Notes under the pieces: generated by a model | The model's input: only the letters and a program-made list of their open reading frames with translations | The model's database searches: none | Told to the model about the DNA's origin: nothing | Source of the DNA: JAJZOM01 sp046703545 | GTDB lineage: Archaea > Thermoplasmatota > Thermoplasmata > Thermoplasmatales > Thermoplasmataceae | Assembly (NCBI GenBank): GCA_046703545.1 | Contig: JBJKSX010000044.1 | Span: 1 to 19,533, forward strand | Direction: 5' to 3' | Length of the DNA: 19,533 bases | Translations under genes and position numbers: made by a program | Shown here: positions 12,462-19,533 of the stretch, piece by piece | How the letters are laid out: every line of letters begins with the position of its first letter | How positions within the stretch are numbered: position 1 is the first letter of the stretch

Positions 12462-13679
12462 TTGCTCATTCGTGAAATATATATAGCTGTAGGAATACTT
12501 ACTCTCGCAACGCTTATATATTATCTAGTCAACACATACAGCTCGCTTCGCTATAAGTCGGTAAGTGACGATTCTATCGTCGACAAGGACCAGGTTACCA
12601 TAGTGATGCCGGTTTACAATGAGAACCATGAAGTTTTCATAAAGTCTATAGACTCGGTTTCCAGGCAGGGCAGCAAATTCGTCGTGGTTGGGGATTCAAG
12701 CCTTGAACCTTACAAGAGCATCGTGGAACTCAGAGGCGGAATATTTGTCCACAAGCCGGTTAGAGAAGGCCAAAAAAAGGCAATAGTGACCGGTATGGAC
12801 TATGTCGACACAGAGTATGTTCTGCTCATGGACAGTGACACTGTTCTTCCTGACAATGCGATTGCAGGAATGATGTCGCATTTCGTTGGAAATGTTGGCG
12901 GGGTTGGGGCAAACCTCAGCATAAAGAAGACAGGCTCTTTGATCTCATACGCAGCCGAATTCGTGGAGAGATCCAGGGAAGTGGTCTTCAGGGCAATGTC
13001 CGCGCACGGCAACGTAATGAATCTTGACGGTGCCTGTGTGATGTACAAGACGGAAATTATCAAGCCATTCATACAGTCTCCGGACTTCTTCGACACCAGG
13101 TTCTTGGGAAAACCTTCACAGCTTGGGGAAGACTGGCTAATGACCGGTTACATCATAAGCAAGGGCTACAAGGCAGTGAAGGATTACGACACAAAAGTGC
13201 AGTGTTTCCCCCAGGAAAACCTGAAGAAATTCTTCAAGCAGAACCTGAGATGGTCCAGGTCAAACTGGATCAGGTTTGGAAGGGAAATGAAGAACGGCAC
13301 CCTTTGGAGGGCAGGCAGGTTTTACACATTCGAGATGGTTTATACATTCGCGCTTCCTTTCATAGCACTGGGCCTTGGATTCTTCAGGCTATACACTTTC
13401 ATGCTGTTCGACCATGGGATTTTCCACATTGCAGACTTCTTTTCCTATGCAATCTTCGGTGATCTGCATTATGTAGGCCACTACCTGCTGGAGAGAATTC
13501 TCGTGACAGTGGCAAACATCGGTGGAACCGGGATATTCCTGGGCACAGTTGCACAGCGTATGAGCGGTGAAAGGGCAAAAACATTCGTGTATGGGGCGGT
13601 TGCAGTTGGCGTCCTGTTTGTGACAAGCATATACGGCCTGCTCACATTCTGGAAGAACAAGTCGTGGGGAACAAGATAA
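12462..13679 (+). CDS. Membrane-bound processive-type family 2 glycosyltransferase (hyaluronan/chitin/NodC synthase-like)
   Basis: The 405-residue protein has one N-terminal helix (about 6-24), a cytoplasmic GT-A domain (about 45-275) and a C-terminal membrane region (about 287-320 and 340-400). Catalytic signatures are VTIVMPVYNEN (45-55), DSD at 124-126 (binds UDP and metal), GED at 222-224 (general base) and QNLRW at 260-264, the QxxRW motif of processive synthases. The family joins sugars from nucleotide donors and usually passes the polymer through its own membrane channel. The TTG at 12462 is needed: the first in-frame ATG is residue 49, inside the catalytic core. It diverges from the epimerase and precedes ftsZ with a separate promoter between. 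Its first 40 codons use CGT, CGC and CTA, unlike the rest of the gene. Confidence 0.9.
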   Translation: MLIREIYIAVGILTLATLIYYLVNTYSSLRYKSVSDDSIVDKDQVTIVMPVYNENHEVFIKSIDSVSRQGSKFVVVGDSSLEPYKSIVELRGGIFVHKPVREGQKKAIVTGMDYVDTEYVLLMDSDTVLPDNAIAGMMSHFVGNVGGVGANLSIKKTGSLISYAAEFVERSREVVFRAMSAHGNVMNLDGACVMYKTEIIKPFIQSPDFFDTRFLGKPSQLGEDWLMTGYIISKGYKAVKDYDTKVQCFPQENLKKFFKQNLRWSRSNWIRFGREMKNGTLWRAGRFYTFEMVYTFALPFIALGLGFFRLYTFMLFDHGIFHIADFFSYAIFGDLHYVGHYLLERILVTVANIGGTGIFLGTVAQRMSGERAKTFVYGAVAVGVLFVTSIYGLLTFWKNKSWGTR

Positions 13680-13771
13680 GCGCAACGTGTTTTCCTGCAT
13701 TTCCCTAAACTAGATTGTGAAATTTATGCAAACAAACATTAATAGCCAAAATACATTATCATTTCATTAAA

Positions 13772-14845
13772 ATGACCGGTTCTGATTTCCCAAATCTGGA
13801 TAATCGCGAAGACGATTTCAGCACTTCTGATGAGGAACTTCAGCAATACCTTGAACAGCTCAGGGTCAAGATAATGATTTTTGGAGCTGGAGGTGCTGGA
13901 TCGAACACAATAAACAGGCTCATGAAGGAAGGGATCAACGGTGCGACCATGATTGCGTGCAACACTGACGCGCCGCATCTTCTCAAGACAAGGGCAAACC
14001 ACAAGATCCTGATGGGAAAAACACTCACCCGTGGGCTTGGTTCCGGAGCAGACCCCCGAATTGGGGAGGAAGCCGCAAAGGAATCTGACCAGGATATCAT
14101 GAAGTATGTTTCGGGCACTGACATTTCATTCGTCACTGCAGGAATGGGTGGTGGGACAGGAACCGGCTCTGCACCCTATATAGCCAACAGGTCCAAGGAC
14201 AGCGGCGCACTGACCATATCGGTGGTGACAATGCCATTCAAGTCCGAGGGAAGGATAAGAATGGAAAATGCAGCCACGGGCCTCCGAAGGCTGACCAGCT
14301 ACTCAGACACTGTTATAATTATCCCAAACGACAAGCTCCTGGAACTTGTCCCTGACCTCCCTCTTGAAAAGGCGTTCCGGTTTGCTGATGAGATCATCGT
14401 GAAAGCCATAACCGGAATATCAGACCTAGTCACTAAGCCGGGCCTGATAAACCTTGATTTCAATGACCTTCGCACCATCATGAAGGACTCGGGCCTTGCC
14501 ATGATCGGAATCGGCCTTTCCAGCGGGGAAGCGGGTTCCAGAGTCGAGGAGGCAGTTGAGAAAGCATTGAATTCGCCATTCCTGCAATTTGACATGTCAA
14601 ATGCATCGGGAGTGATCATCAACATTACAGGCGGCACTGATCTTCAGCTTGAGGAAACCAGCAGTGCCGCAGAGATAGTCAAAAAGATGGTGGGGAGAAA
14701 CACTCAGCTCATATGGGGCGCCACGGTGGATCCTAAATACACTGGCACAGTTGAAGTCCTGGTTGTTGCAACCGGACTTACATACTCCGAGATATCTGGT
14801 CTTGAACTGCCTCAGAATGATAACAAGGACATTGATTTTATCTGA
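13772..14845 (+). CDS. ftsZ: Cell division protein FtsZ
   Basis: This is the tubulin-like GTPase that builds the division ring. The 357-residue protein has an acidic N-terminal extension (1-22), then the nucleotide-binding domain with IFGAGGAGSNTINRL (36-50), the tubulin signature GMGGGTGTGSAP (124-135) and IPNDKLLE (184-191). The T7 loop NLDFND at 227-232 supplies the catalytic Asp that completes the site of the next subunit. The C-terminal domain ends with a short acidic tail (NDNKDIDFI), with little linker. These motifs match archaeal FtsZ. No other division gene is adjacent. Several TATA-like stretches precede the ATG (for example CATTAATAG at 13737-13745), giving a short leader. Confidence 0.97.
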   Translation: MTGSDFPNLDNREDDFSTSDEELQQYLEQLRVKIMIFGAGGAGSNTINRLMKEGINGATMIACNTDAPHLLKTRANHKILMGKTLTRGLGSGADPRIGEEAAKESDQDIMKYVSGTDISFVTAGMGGGTGTGSAPYIANRSKDSGALTISVVTMPFKSEGRIRMENAATGLRRLTSYSDTVIIIPNDKLLELVPDLPLEKAFRFADEIIVKAITGISDLVTKPGLINLDFNDLRTIMKDSGLAMIGIGLSSGEAGSRVEEAVEKALNSPFLQFDMSNASGVIINITGGTDLQLEETSSAAEIVKKMVGRNTQLIWGATVDPKYTGTVEVLVVATGLTYSEISGLELPQNDNKDIDFI

Positions 14846-14896
14846 TTGGCATTACTATCTTGTCACAGAACTCCCTTAAAAAGATTTTTAATAATG

Positions 14897-14968
14897 GTTT
14901 AAATACTGCAGTACAAAGGATTCCTGCATATTGTAGGGCCTCCCGAATTAGCGGGAAAATTCTGGTGG
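14897..14968 (+). promoter_or_regulatory. Transketolase operon promoter and structured leader
   Basis: A strong TATA box, GTTTAAATAC (14897-14906), lies about 74 bases before the ATG at 14976, so the mRNA should start near 14928 with a leader of roughly 48 bases. The leader holds a hairpin (TCCCG 14941-14945 with CGGGA 14952-14956, six-base loop) and then a Shine-Dalgarno-like GGTGG at 14964-14968, seven bases before the ATG. This differs from the leaderless starts nearby. Confidence 0.45.
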
Positions 14969-14975
14969 AAGCTTA

Positions 14976-15803
14976 ATGGAACAATATACACAGGCCGATT
15001 TGGAAAATATTGCAACTGGCATAAGGAGAAAGGTTATTGAGATGGTCTATTCCGCTAAAAGTGGCCATCCCGGTGGGTCCCTCAGCATTGCAGACATTCT
15101 TGCGGTGCTTTATTTCAAGGAAATGAACATAGACCCTCTGGATCCACTTAACCCGGACAGGGACAGGCTCATCCTAAGCAAGGGGCATGCGTCTCCTGGG
15201 CTGTACGCTGCCCTTTCACTGAGGGGCTACTTCCCCGAATCCCTGCTTTCTGGATTCAGGAAGCTTAATTCCAAACTTGAGGGGCATGTCCACAGGGGCG
15301 TTCCAGGTGTGGAAGCGTCAACGGGGTCTCTCGGCCAGGGCCTTGGGATTGGCGTGGGAATGGCCCTTGCAGCCAGACTGGACTCAAAATCATATCACGT
15401 GTTTGTGATAGTGGGCGACGGGGAGATAGAGGAAGGCAGCATCTGGGAATCACTAATGGTGGCCAACAAGCACAAACTCAGCAACCTCATAGTAATACTG
15501 GACAGGAACGGTGTCCAGCTTGATGGTTTCACGCAGGACATAATGCCGATGGGAAATATACCTGACAAGGTCGCCAGCTTCGGCTGGAATGTCATTGAAA
15601 TCGATGGGCATAACCTCGATGAGATCACAAATGCCATTGAAAAGGCAAAATCAGCAACCAATGGCCCAACTTTCATCATTGCCAACACAGTTAAGGGAAA
15701 GGGGGTCAGCTACATGGAAAACAATCCAAAGTACCACGGTTCCCCACCCGCCTCAGAAGAGGAATACAGGCAGGCGCTCAACGAACTCGGGGGCGAGGAG
15801 TGA
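14976..15803 (+). CDS. Transketolase, N-terminal (TPP-binding) subunit
   Basis: Transketolase moves two-carbon units between sugar phosphates using thiamine diphosphate; in archaea it is often split into two polypeptides, and this 275-residue protein is the diphosphate-binding half. Visible residues are SGHPGG (29-34, His31), SKGHASPGLY (68-77, His71), the Mg/TPP motif GDGEIEEGSIWE (147-158) closing at Asn178 in LDRNGVQLDG, and KGKGVS with the substrate-side histidine in KYHGSP (His254). All active-site positions of this half are present. The ATG at 14976 has its own Shine-Dalgarno. The gene overlaps or abuts the C-terminal subunit and is first in a three-gene pentose phosphate operon. Confidence 0.95.
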   Translation: MEQYTQADLENIATGIRRKVIEMVYSAKSGHPGGSLSIADILAVLYFKEMNIDPLDPLNPDRDRLILSKGHASPGLYAALSLRGYFPESLLSGFRKLNSKLEGHVHRGVPGVEASTGSLGQGLGIGVGMALAARLDSKSYHVFVIVGDGEIEEGSIWESLMVANKHKLSNLIVILDRNGVQLDGFTQDIMPMGNIPDKVASFGWNVIEIDGHNLDEITNAIEKAKSATNGPTFIIANTVKGKGVSYMENNPKYHGSPPASEEEYRQALNELGGEE

Positions 15804-15805
15804 AC

Positions 15806-16771
15806 ATGCTCACAAACGAGCGAGCCAGCCTGAGGGAAACCTACGGAAACGAACTCAGGGAACTCGGAGAAAAATACAAGGACATAGTTGTGCTGGATTC
15901 TGATCTGTCAAGTTCCACGAAGACTTCCATCTTCGGCAAGGCTTTTCCTGACAGGTTCTTCAACATGGGTATAGCAGAACAGTCCATGGTGGCAACTGCT
16001 GCCGGGCTTGCACTCAGCGGCAAGAAAGTTTTTGCCTCTACATTTGCAGTATTCCTGATGAGGACTTACGAGCAGATGAGGCAATCAGTCTGCTACAACA
16101 ACCTGGACGTGAACTTTGTTGTAACACACGCTGGAATCACCGTGGGGCAGGATGGCGCAACCCATCAGATCCTTGAGGATGTGGGCATAATGACCGGCCT
16201 GCCAAACATGAAGGTCACGGTCCCAGTGGATTCCATTGAAACAAAAAGTGTCATCGATTACATAGCGGAAAAGGGCAAGGGGCCCAACGTCGTGAGGCTT
16301 TCCAGGGAGAAGTTCCCGGTACTGAACGAGCCTGACTATGAGTTCAAGCCCGGAGTGGCACACACTTTCAAGGATGGGGATGACGTAACGATAATTGGAA
16401 TGGGCGTAATGGTTTCTTTTGCCCTTCAGGCGGCTGAAAAGCTCAAGAAGAAGGGAATAGATGCCAGAGTCATCAACATGAGCTCAATCAAGCCGCTTGA
16501 CAAGAACGCCATATTGAAAGCAGCCAAGGAAACCGGAAACATAGTCACCGTGGAAGAGCATTCGGTCCTCAATGGGCTGGGAAGCAGGGTTGCTGAAGCA
16601 ACATCAGAAGGATACCCTGTTCCTGTCTGGAGGATGGGAATGAATGACACTTTCGGGAAATCCGGCGACGGATGGGAGCTGTTTGATTACTTCCACCTTG
16701 GAGTGGACGATATAGTGAAATTCACAGAGAGTTGTTTTAGGGAGGGACCCAAATATGAAAATTTTCCTTGA
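15806..16771 (+). CDS. Transketolase, C-terminal (pyrimidine-binding) subunit
   Basis: This 321-residue protein is the second half of the split transketolase. It supplies the catalytic glutamate that activates the thiamine ring, Glu58 in NMGIAEQSM, followed by the FASTFAVFL region and THAGITVGQDGATHQ (108-121), which bind the sugar phosphate. The C-terminal third is the usual transketolase fold (NIVTVEEHSV, then LGSRVAE). Two starts are possible: GTG at 15800, which overlaps the previous stop by four bases, or ATG at 15806. The ATG is preferred because GAGGAG (15795-15800) sits five bases ahead of it. The protein pairs with the preceding subunit in an alpha2-beta2-type complex and overlaps the transaldolase gene by 17 bases. 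Confidence 0.95.
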   Translation: MLTNERASLRETYGNELRELGEKYKDIVVLDSDLSSSTKTSIFGKAFPDRFFNMGIAEQSMVATAAGLALSGKKVFASTFAVFLMRTYEQMRQSVCYNNLDVNFVVTHAGITVGQDGATHQILEDVGIMTGLPNMKVTVPVDSIETKSVIDYIAEKGKGPNVVRLSREKFPVLNEPDYEFKPGVAHTFKDGDDVTIIGMGVMVSFALQAAEKLKKKGIDARVINMSSIKPLDKNAILKAAKETGNIVTVEEHSVLNGLGSRVAEATSEGYPVPVWRMGMNDTFGKSGDGWELFDYFHLGVDDIVKFTESCFREGPKYENFP

Positions 16772-17426
16772 TACGTCAAACGTTAACGAAATTAGAGAAG
16801 GAGTAGAGCTTGGTCTGGTGGATGGGGTTACCACAAATCCCACACTCGCCGCAAAGGAGGCAGGCAAGGGGAAAACATTCCCCGAGGTTATCAAAGAGAT
16901 TCTTGAGATAACGCCTGGGCCTGTCAGCGTTGAAGTTGTTGCCACAGACTACGAAAACATGATGAAACAGGCGCTAAAGGTAAGCGCCCTGGGCGCGAAC
17001 GCAGTGGTCAAGATACCCATGACACTGGACGGGCTCAAGGCCATCAAGAGCCTCAAGGAGAAGAGGATTCCTGTGAACTGCACCCTTATTTTCAACCCAC
17101 TTCAGGCAGTCCTCGCTGCAAAGAGCGGAGCAGAGTACGTTTCCCCCTTCGTTGGAAGGCTTGATGACATAGGCGAAGATGGAATGCAGATAATCGACCA
17201 GATCAAGACCATCTTCACCAACTACGACATTTCCACAAAGATCCTCGTTGCCTCCATAAGGCACCCTGTTCACGTGCTGAGGGCAGCAGTGATAGGGGCT
17301 GATGTGGTTACCCTTCCGTTCAACGTCCTGCAGAAACTGCCGTCACACCCCAAGACCGATGAGGGCCTGGCAAGATTCCTGGACGACTGGAAGAAAGTCT
17401 CGCCTGACGGCGAGTTCCCACTCTAA
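16755..17426 (+). CDS. tal: Transaldolase (small TalC/MipB-type)
   Basis: Transaldolase moves a dihydroxyacetone unit between sugar phosphates, completing the non-oxidative pentose phosphate route with transketolase. The 223-residue length equals that of the short class and of the characterised Thermoplasma acidophilum enzyme. Visible motifs are MKIFLDTSN (Asp6), GVTTNPTL (24-31), the Schiff-base Lys86 in AVVKIPMT, CTLIFNP (108-114), YVSPFVGRLDDIGEDG and the C-terminal KTDEGLARFLDDW. Small enzymes of this shape may instead be fructose-6-phosphate aldolases, but the clustering with transketolase favours transaldolase. GGAGGG at 16741-16746 is a good Shine-Dalgarno for the ATG at 16755, which lies inside the transketolase gene. 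Confidence 0.96.
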   Translation: MKIFLDTSNVNEIREGVELGLVDGVTTNPTLAAKEAGKGKTFPEVIKEILEITPGPVSVEVVATDYENMMKQALKVSALGANAVVKIPMTLDGLKAIKSLKEKRIPVNCTLIFNPLQAVLAAKSGAEYVSPFVGRLDDIGEDGMQIIDQIKTIFTNYDISTKILVASIRHPVHVLRAAVIGADVVTLPFNVLQKLPSHPKTDEGLARFLDDWKKVSPDGEFPL

Positions 17427-17453
17427 AATTTTTATTTTTCGAGGCAATATTCC

Positions 17454-18095
17454 TTGATAACCAATTCTGCACTGGAAGCCGCAAGGCAATACACCTTCAG
17501 CCAACTCTCCGGAGACACCGGAGGCCATGATTGGTGGCACGCAAAGCGTGTTGCTGCACTGGCCAGACGTATTGCTGAATCTGAGGGGGCTGACGCTGAT
17601 TTCTGTGAATTTGTGGCAATCCTGCATGACATTCCCGATGACAAGAGGGGAATGGATGAGGGAGAAGGGCTTGCAATGCTTTCACGTTGGCTGGAAATGA
17701 ATAACATTCCACGTGCAAATGTGGAACACACCATGGAAATCATCTCTTCAATGTCATTCAGGGGAGGCGGAAGGCCGCCGATGAAGTCGTTGGAAGGAAT
17801 GGTTGTCCAGGACGCGGATAGGCTCGACGCGCTGGGTGCAATTGGAATAGCCAGAACTTTCGCATATTCGGGCCACAAAGGGCAGTTGATCTATGATCCA
17901 GGTATCCCAGTCAGGAAGGATCTCACATTGGAAGAGTACAGGAATGGCAGGAGCACAGCCATAAATCATTTCCATGAGAAACTGTTCAACCTGGCCGATC
18001 TCATGAACACTGGCTATGCAAAAAAGGCTGCCAGGGAAAGGACCGAATTCATGAAGGAATTTGTGCGGGAGTTCATGTCAGAATGGAATCCCTGA
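17454..18095 (+). CDS. HD-superfamily metal-dependent phosphohydrolase (YpgQ/YedJ-like)
   Basis: The 213-residue protein has the HD metal site: HDWWHAKRVAALA (25-37, His29), ILHDIPDD (His58-Asp59) and the family block VVQDADRLDALGAIGIARTF (117-136), in which Asp120 or Asp122 completes the metal ligands. Helices fill the remainder; there is no signal or membrane segment. Relatives are cytosolic hydrolases of nucleotides or other phosphoesters, but the substrate cannot be inferred. The start is TTG at 17454: no in-frame ATG occurs until after the HD residues, and a T-rich TATA-like element at 17426-17439 is centred about 20-25 bases upstream. It follows the pentose phosphate operon by 27 bases, so read-through is possible. 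It converges on the FttA gene. Confidence 0.9.
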   Translation: MITNSALEAARQYTFSQLSGDTGGHDWWHAKRVAALARRIAESEGADADFCEFVAILHDIPDDKRGMDEGEGLAMLSRWLEMNNIPRANVEHTMEIISSMSFRGGGRPPMKSLEGMVVQDADRLDALGAIGIARTFAYSGHKGQLIYDPGIPVRKDLTLEEYRNGRSTAINHFHEKLFNLADLMNTGYAKKAARERTEFMKEFVREFMSEWNP

Positions 18096-18105
18096 AACAG
18101 CTATT

Positions 18106-19533
18106 TCAGTAAAGCCTGAGGGTTTCAAGGTTCCTGAGTGCAACCGCATCTATTCCGAACTTTGACCTCACAAGCCTTGCAAATTCAGCAGCCTTTTCGC
18201 CATCTCCGTGATTCACGAGAATCTTGTGCGGTTTTGGCTGCATTGTTGCAATATATGCAAGAAGCTGCCTCTTGTCAGAGTGTCCTGAAAATCCTTCTGA
18301 GGTCTCCACAGCCATTTTGATGTCATACCTTGTGGACCTGCCCTTGTCGGAAAGTGTTATTTCTGGCACTCCTCTCTGTATTCTTCTCCCAAGGGTCCCT
18401 TCAGCCTGGTACCCAACGAACACCAGTGAATTCTCTGGTGATGGTGCCCAGGTCTTGAAGTATTCCATAACCGGACCTCCGTTCATCATACCCGATGTGG
18501 CAAGCACAACCTTGCTCTCGCTTGAATCGCAGATGTCCTGCCTCTGCTGCCTTGACTCCACTTTTTTGAAGATGGGGCTGAGGAAAGGATTTTCCCTCTT
18601 TATCATGATGCTTTCCCGCAGGTTCTTGTTCAGGTATTCAGGATACGCCGCGTGAATCGCTGTTGCTTCGCTTATCATCCCGTCCAGGTACACGGGTATG
18701 TCCTTGATCTTGCCGGTTCGCACCGCCTCTTCAAGGACAAGCATTACTTCCTGGCTACGCCCAACGGCGAACACAGGGACAAGGACTGAACCTCCACGGT
18801 CGAATGTTCTGTTGACAATATCCACGAAGTTGTTAGAGGCTTCTCCTCTTGGATGGTGGTAATCTTCCCTGCCTGCATAAGTGGATTCGGTCATGAATGC
18901 CTCTGCACGGGGGAATTTGTTGTTTGCCTGGTTGAAGAGCCAGGTCTTTTCAAATTTCACGTCACCGCTGAGAACCACATTGTATAATCCTTCTCCTATG
19001 TGGAGGTGGACCGATGCCGATCCCAGGATGTGGCCTGCGTTGTAGAATGTGAGCCTCATGTCCTTGGTGATGTCTGTGGTTTCATTGTACCTCAGGACAA
19101 TGGAACGCTTCAGTGCTTCACGTATGTGCTTTGACTCATATGGCCCCTTGTGGCTCTCCATATGGGCAACCTTGATGTAATCGTTCTGGAGCAGGGCGGA
19201 AAGGTCCCTTGTTGGAGGCGTCATGTAAACCGGGCCTTCATAACCATACTTGTAGAGCACTGGCAGAAGCCCAGAATGGTCAAGATGGGCATGGGTGAGA
19301 ATGACGGCGTCAAGTGAACTGAAGGGCTGTATCTCTGGAACATAAAGGTACGGTGCGCCTGCCCATGGCTGGCTCTCGTCATCTGTGTTTATGTTCATCA
19401 TGCCGCAGTCAACCAGGACTCTGGAGTTGTTTGTGCTTATGAGGGTGGCACTTCTTCCGACCTCCCTGTGGCCTCCCAGTGCGGTAACTCTGACCCAGGT
19501 TTCTCCCGGCATCTTCGGTGAGTTGAGTTTCTC
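18106..19533 (-). CDS. FttA / aCPSF1 beta-CASP ribonuclease (5' end outside window)
   Basis: The visible 475 residues form a metallo-beta-lactamase plus beta-CASP nuclease. The frame stays open to the window edge, and the joint before it (EKLNSPKMPGETWVRVTALG) matches the interior of archaeal CPSF1, whose KH-type RNA-binding domains would lie beyond the edge. Motifs are THAHLDHSG (metal site), AGHILGSAS, LSGDVKF, TESTYAGRE (beta-CASP A), FAVGRSQEVM and FSGHSDKRQLL. The C-terminus, NLETLRLY, is the conserved dimerisation tail of this group. FttA cuts nascent RNA after U-rich tracts and terminates transcription in archaea. The ATG at 19512 is internal and should not be taken as the start. All visible metal ligands are intact. 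Confidence 0.95.
   Translation of the reverse strand, partial: EKLNSPKMPGETWVRVTALGGHREVGRSATLISTNNSRVLVDCGMMNINTDDESQPWAGAPYLYVPEIQPFSSLDAVILTHAHLDHSGLLPVLYKYGYEGPVYMTPPTRDLSALLQNDYIKVAHMESHKGPYESKHIREALKRSIVLRYNETTDITKDMRLTFYNAGHILGSASVHLHIGEGLYNVVLSGDVKFEKTWLFNQANNKFPRAEAFMTESTYAGREDYHHPRGEASNNFVDIVNRTFDRGGSVLVPVFAVGRSQEVMLVLEEAVRTGKIKDIPVYLDGMISEATAIHAAYPEYLNKNLRESIMIKRENPFLSPIFKKVESRQQRQDICDSSESKVVLATSGMMNGGPVMEYFKTWAPSPENSLVFVGYQAEGTLGRRIQRGVPEITLSDKGRSTRYDIKMAVETSEGFSGHSDKRQLLAYIATMQPKPHKILVNHGDGEKAAEFARLVRSKFGIDAVALRNLETLRLY

Noticed and set aside
17432..17878. Antisense frame of 148 codons across the HD gene
   Set aside because: It is low in recognisable structure and overlaps invariant HD metal-binding codons on the + strand; treated as a shadow.
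1..19533. CRISPR array, transposase, integrase, toxin-antitoxin or restriction genes
   Set aside because: No spaced direct repeats of array type, terminal inverted repeats or matching protein motifs were found on either strand.

Overview
The window looks like a moderately GC-rich chromosome segment of a Thermoplasmatales-type archaeon, probably acidophilic and without a cell wall. The reasons are an archaeal FtsZ, an FttA/aCPSF1 ribonuclease, a 223-residue transaldolase whose layout and Schiff-base Lys86 match the Thermoplasma acidophilum enzyme as I remember it, a transketolase split into two polypeptides, a class III (type IV pilin-like) signal peptide, AGG-dominated arginine codons, and TATA boxes about 23-30 bases ahead of many start codons. 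The genus cannot be fixed by reading alone.

Layout. 1-510: the end of an unidentified gene, a small cysteine-rich protein overlapping it by ATGA, and a tRNA-Arg(UCG). 690-3082: a small two-helix membrane protein (-), a GNAT acetyltransferase, an ACT-domain regulator and a TSUP anion exporter. 3094-4623 (-): permease and ATPase of a Zn/Mn-type ABC importer, without an adjacent binding protein. 4707-7017 (+): a divergent cytochrome bd oxidase operon, ended by a hairpin-T terminator that lies inside the 3' end of the convergent MFS gene (7040-8299, -). 8353-9923: a short HisA-like protein (-) and a pilin-like glycosylatable surface protein (+), diverging from one AT-rich promoter core. 9988-11589: acyl-CoA ligase, overlapping tail to tail with a nucleotide-sugar epimerase (-). 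12462-13679: a hyaluronan/chitin synthase-like GT2, followed by ftsZ (13772-14845). 14976-17426: operon of split transketolase and transaldolase (non-oxidative pentose phosphate route). 17454-18095: HD phosphohydrolase. 18106-window end (-): FttA, with its N-terminal KH part cut off by the window edge.

Functional threads: respiration (bd oxidase), metal and anion transport, pentose supply for nucleotides, cell surface and division (pilin-like protein, epimerase plus polymerising GT2, FtsZ), and RNA 3'-end formation. Promoter-proximal genes look leaderless or nearly so and several must start with TTG; genes inside operons carry Shine-Dalgarno motifs instead. No mobile element, CRISPR array, rRNA or integrase was found. 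The largest stretches without a gene are 509-689 and 948-1108, both under 300 bases. I see no clear defence island or wholly new system. The most unusual items are the bd oxidase with an atypical subunit II, the HisA-like/pilin-like divergent pair, and the epimerase/GT2 pair beside ftsZ.
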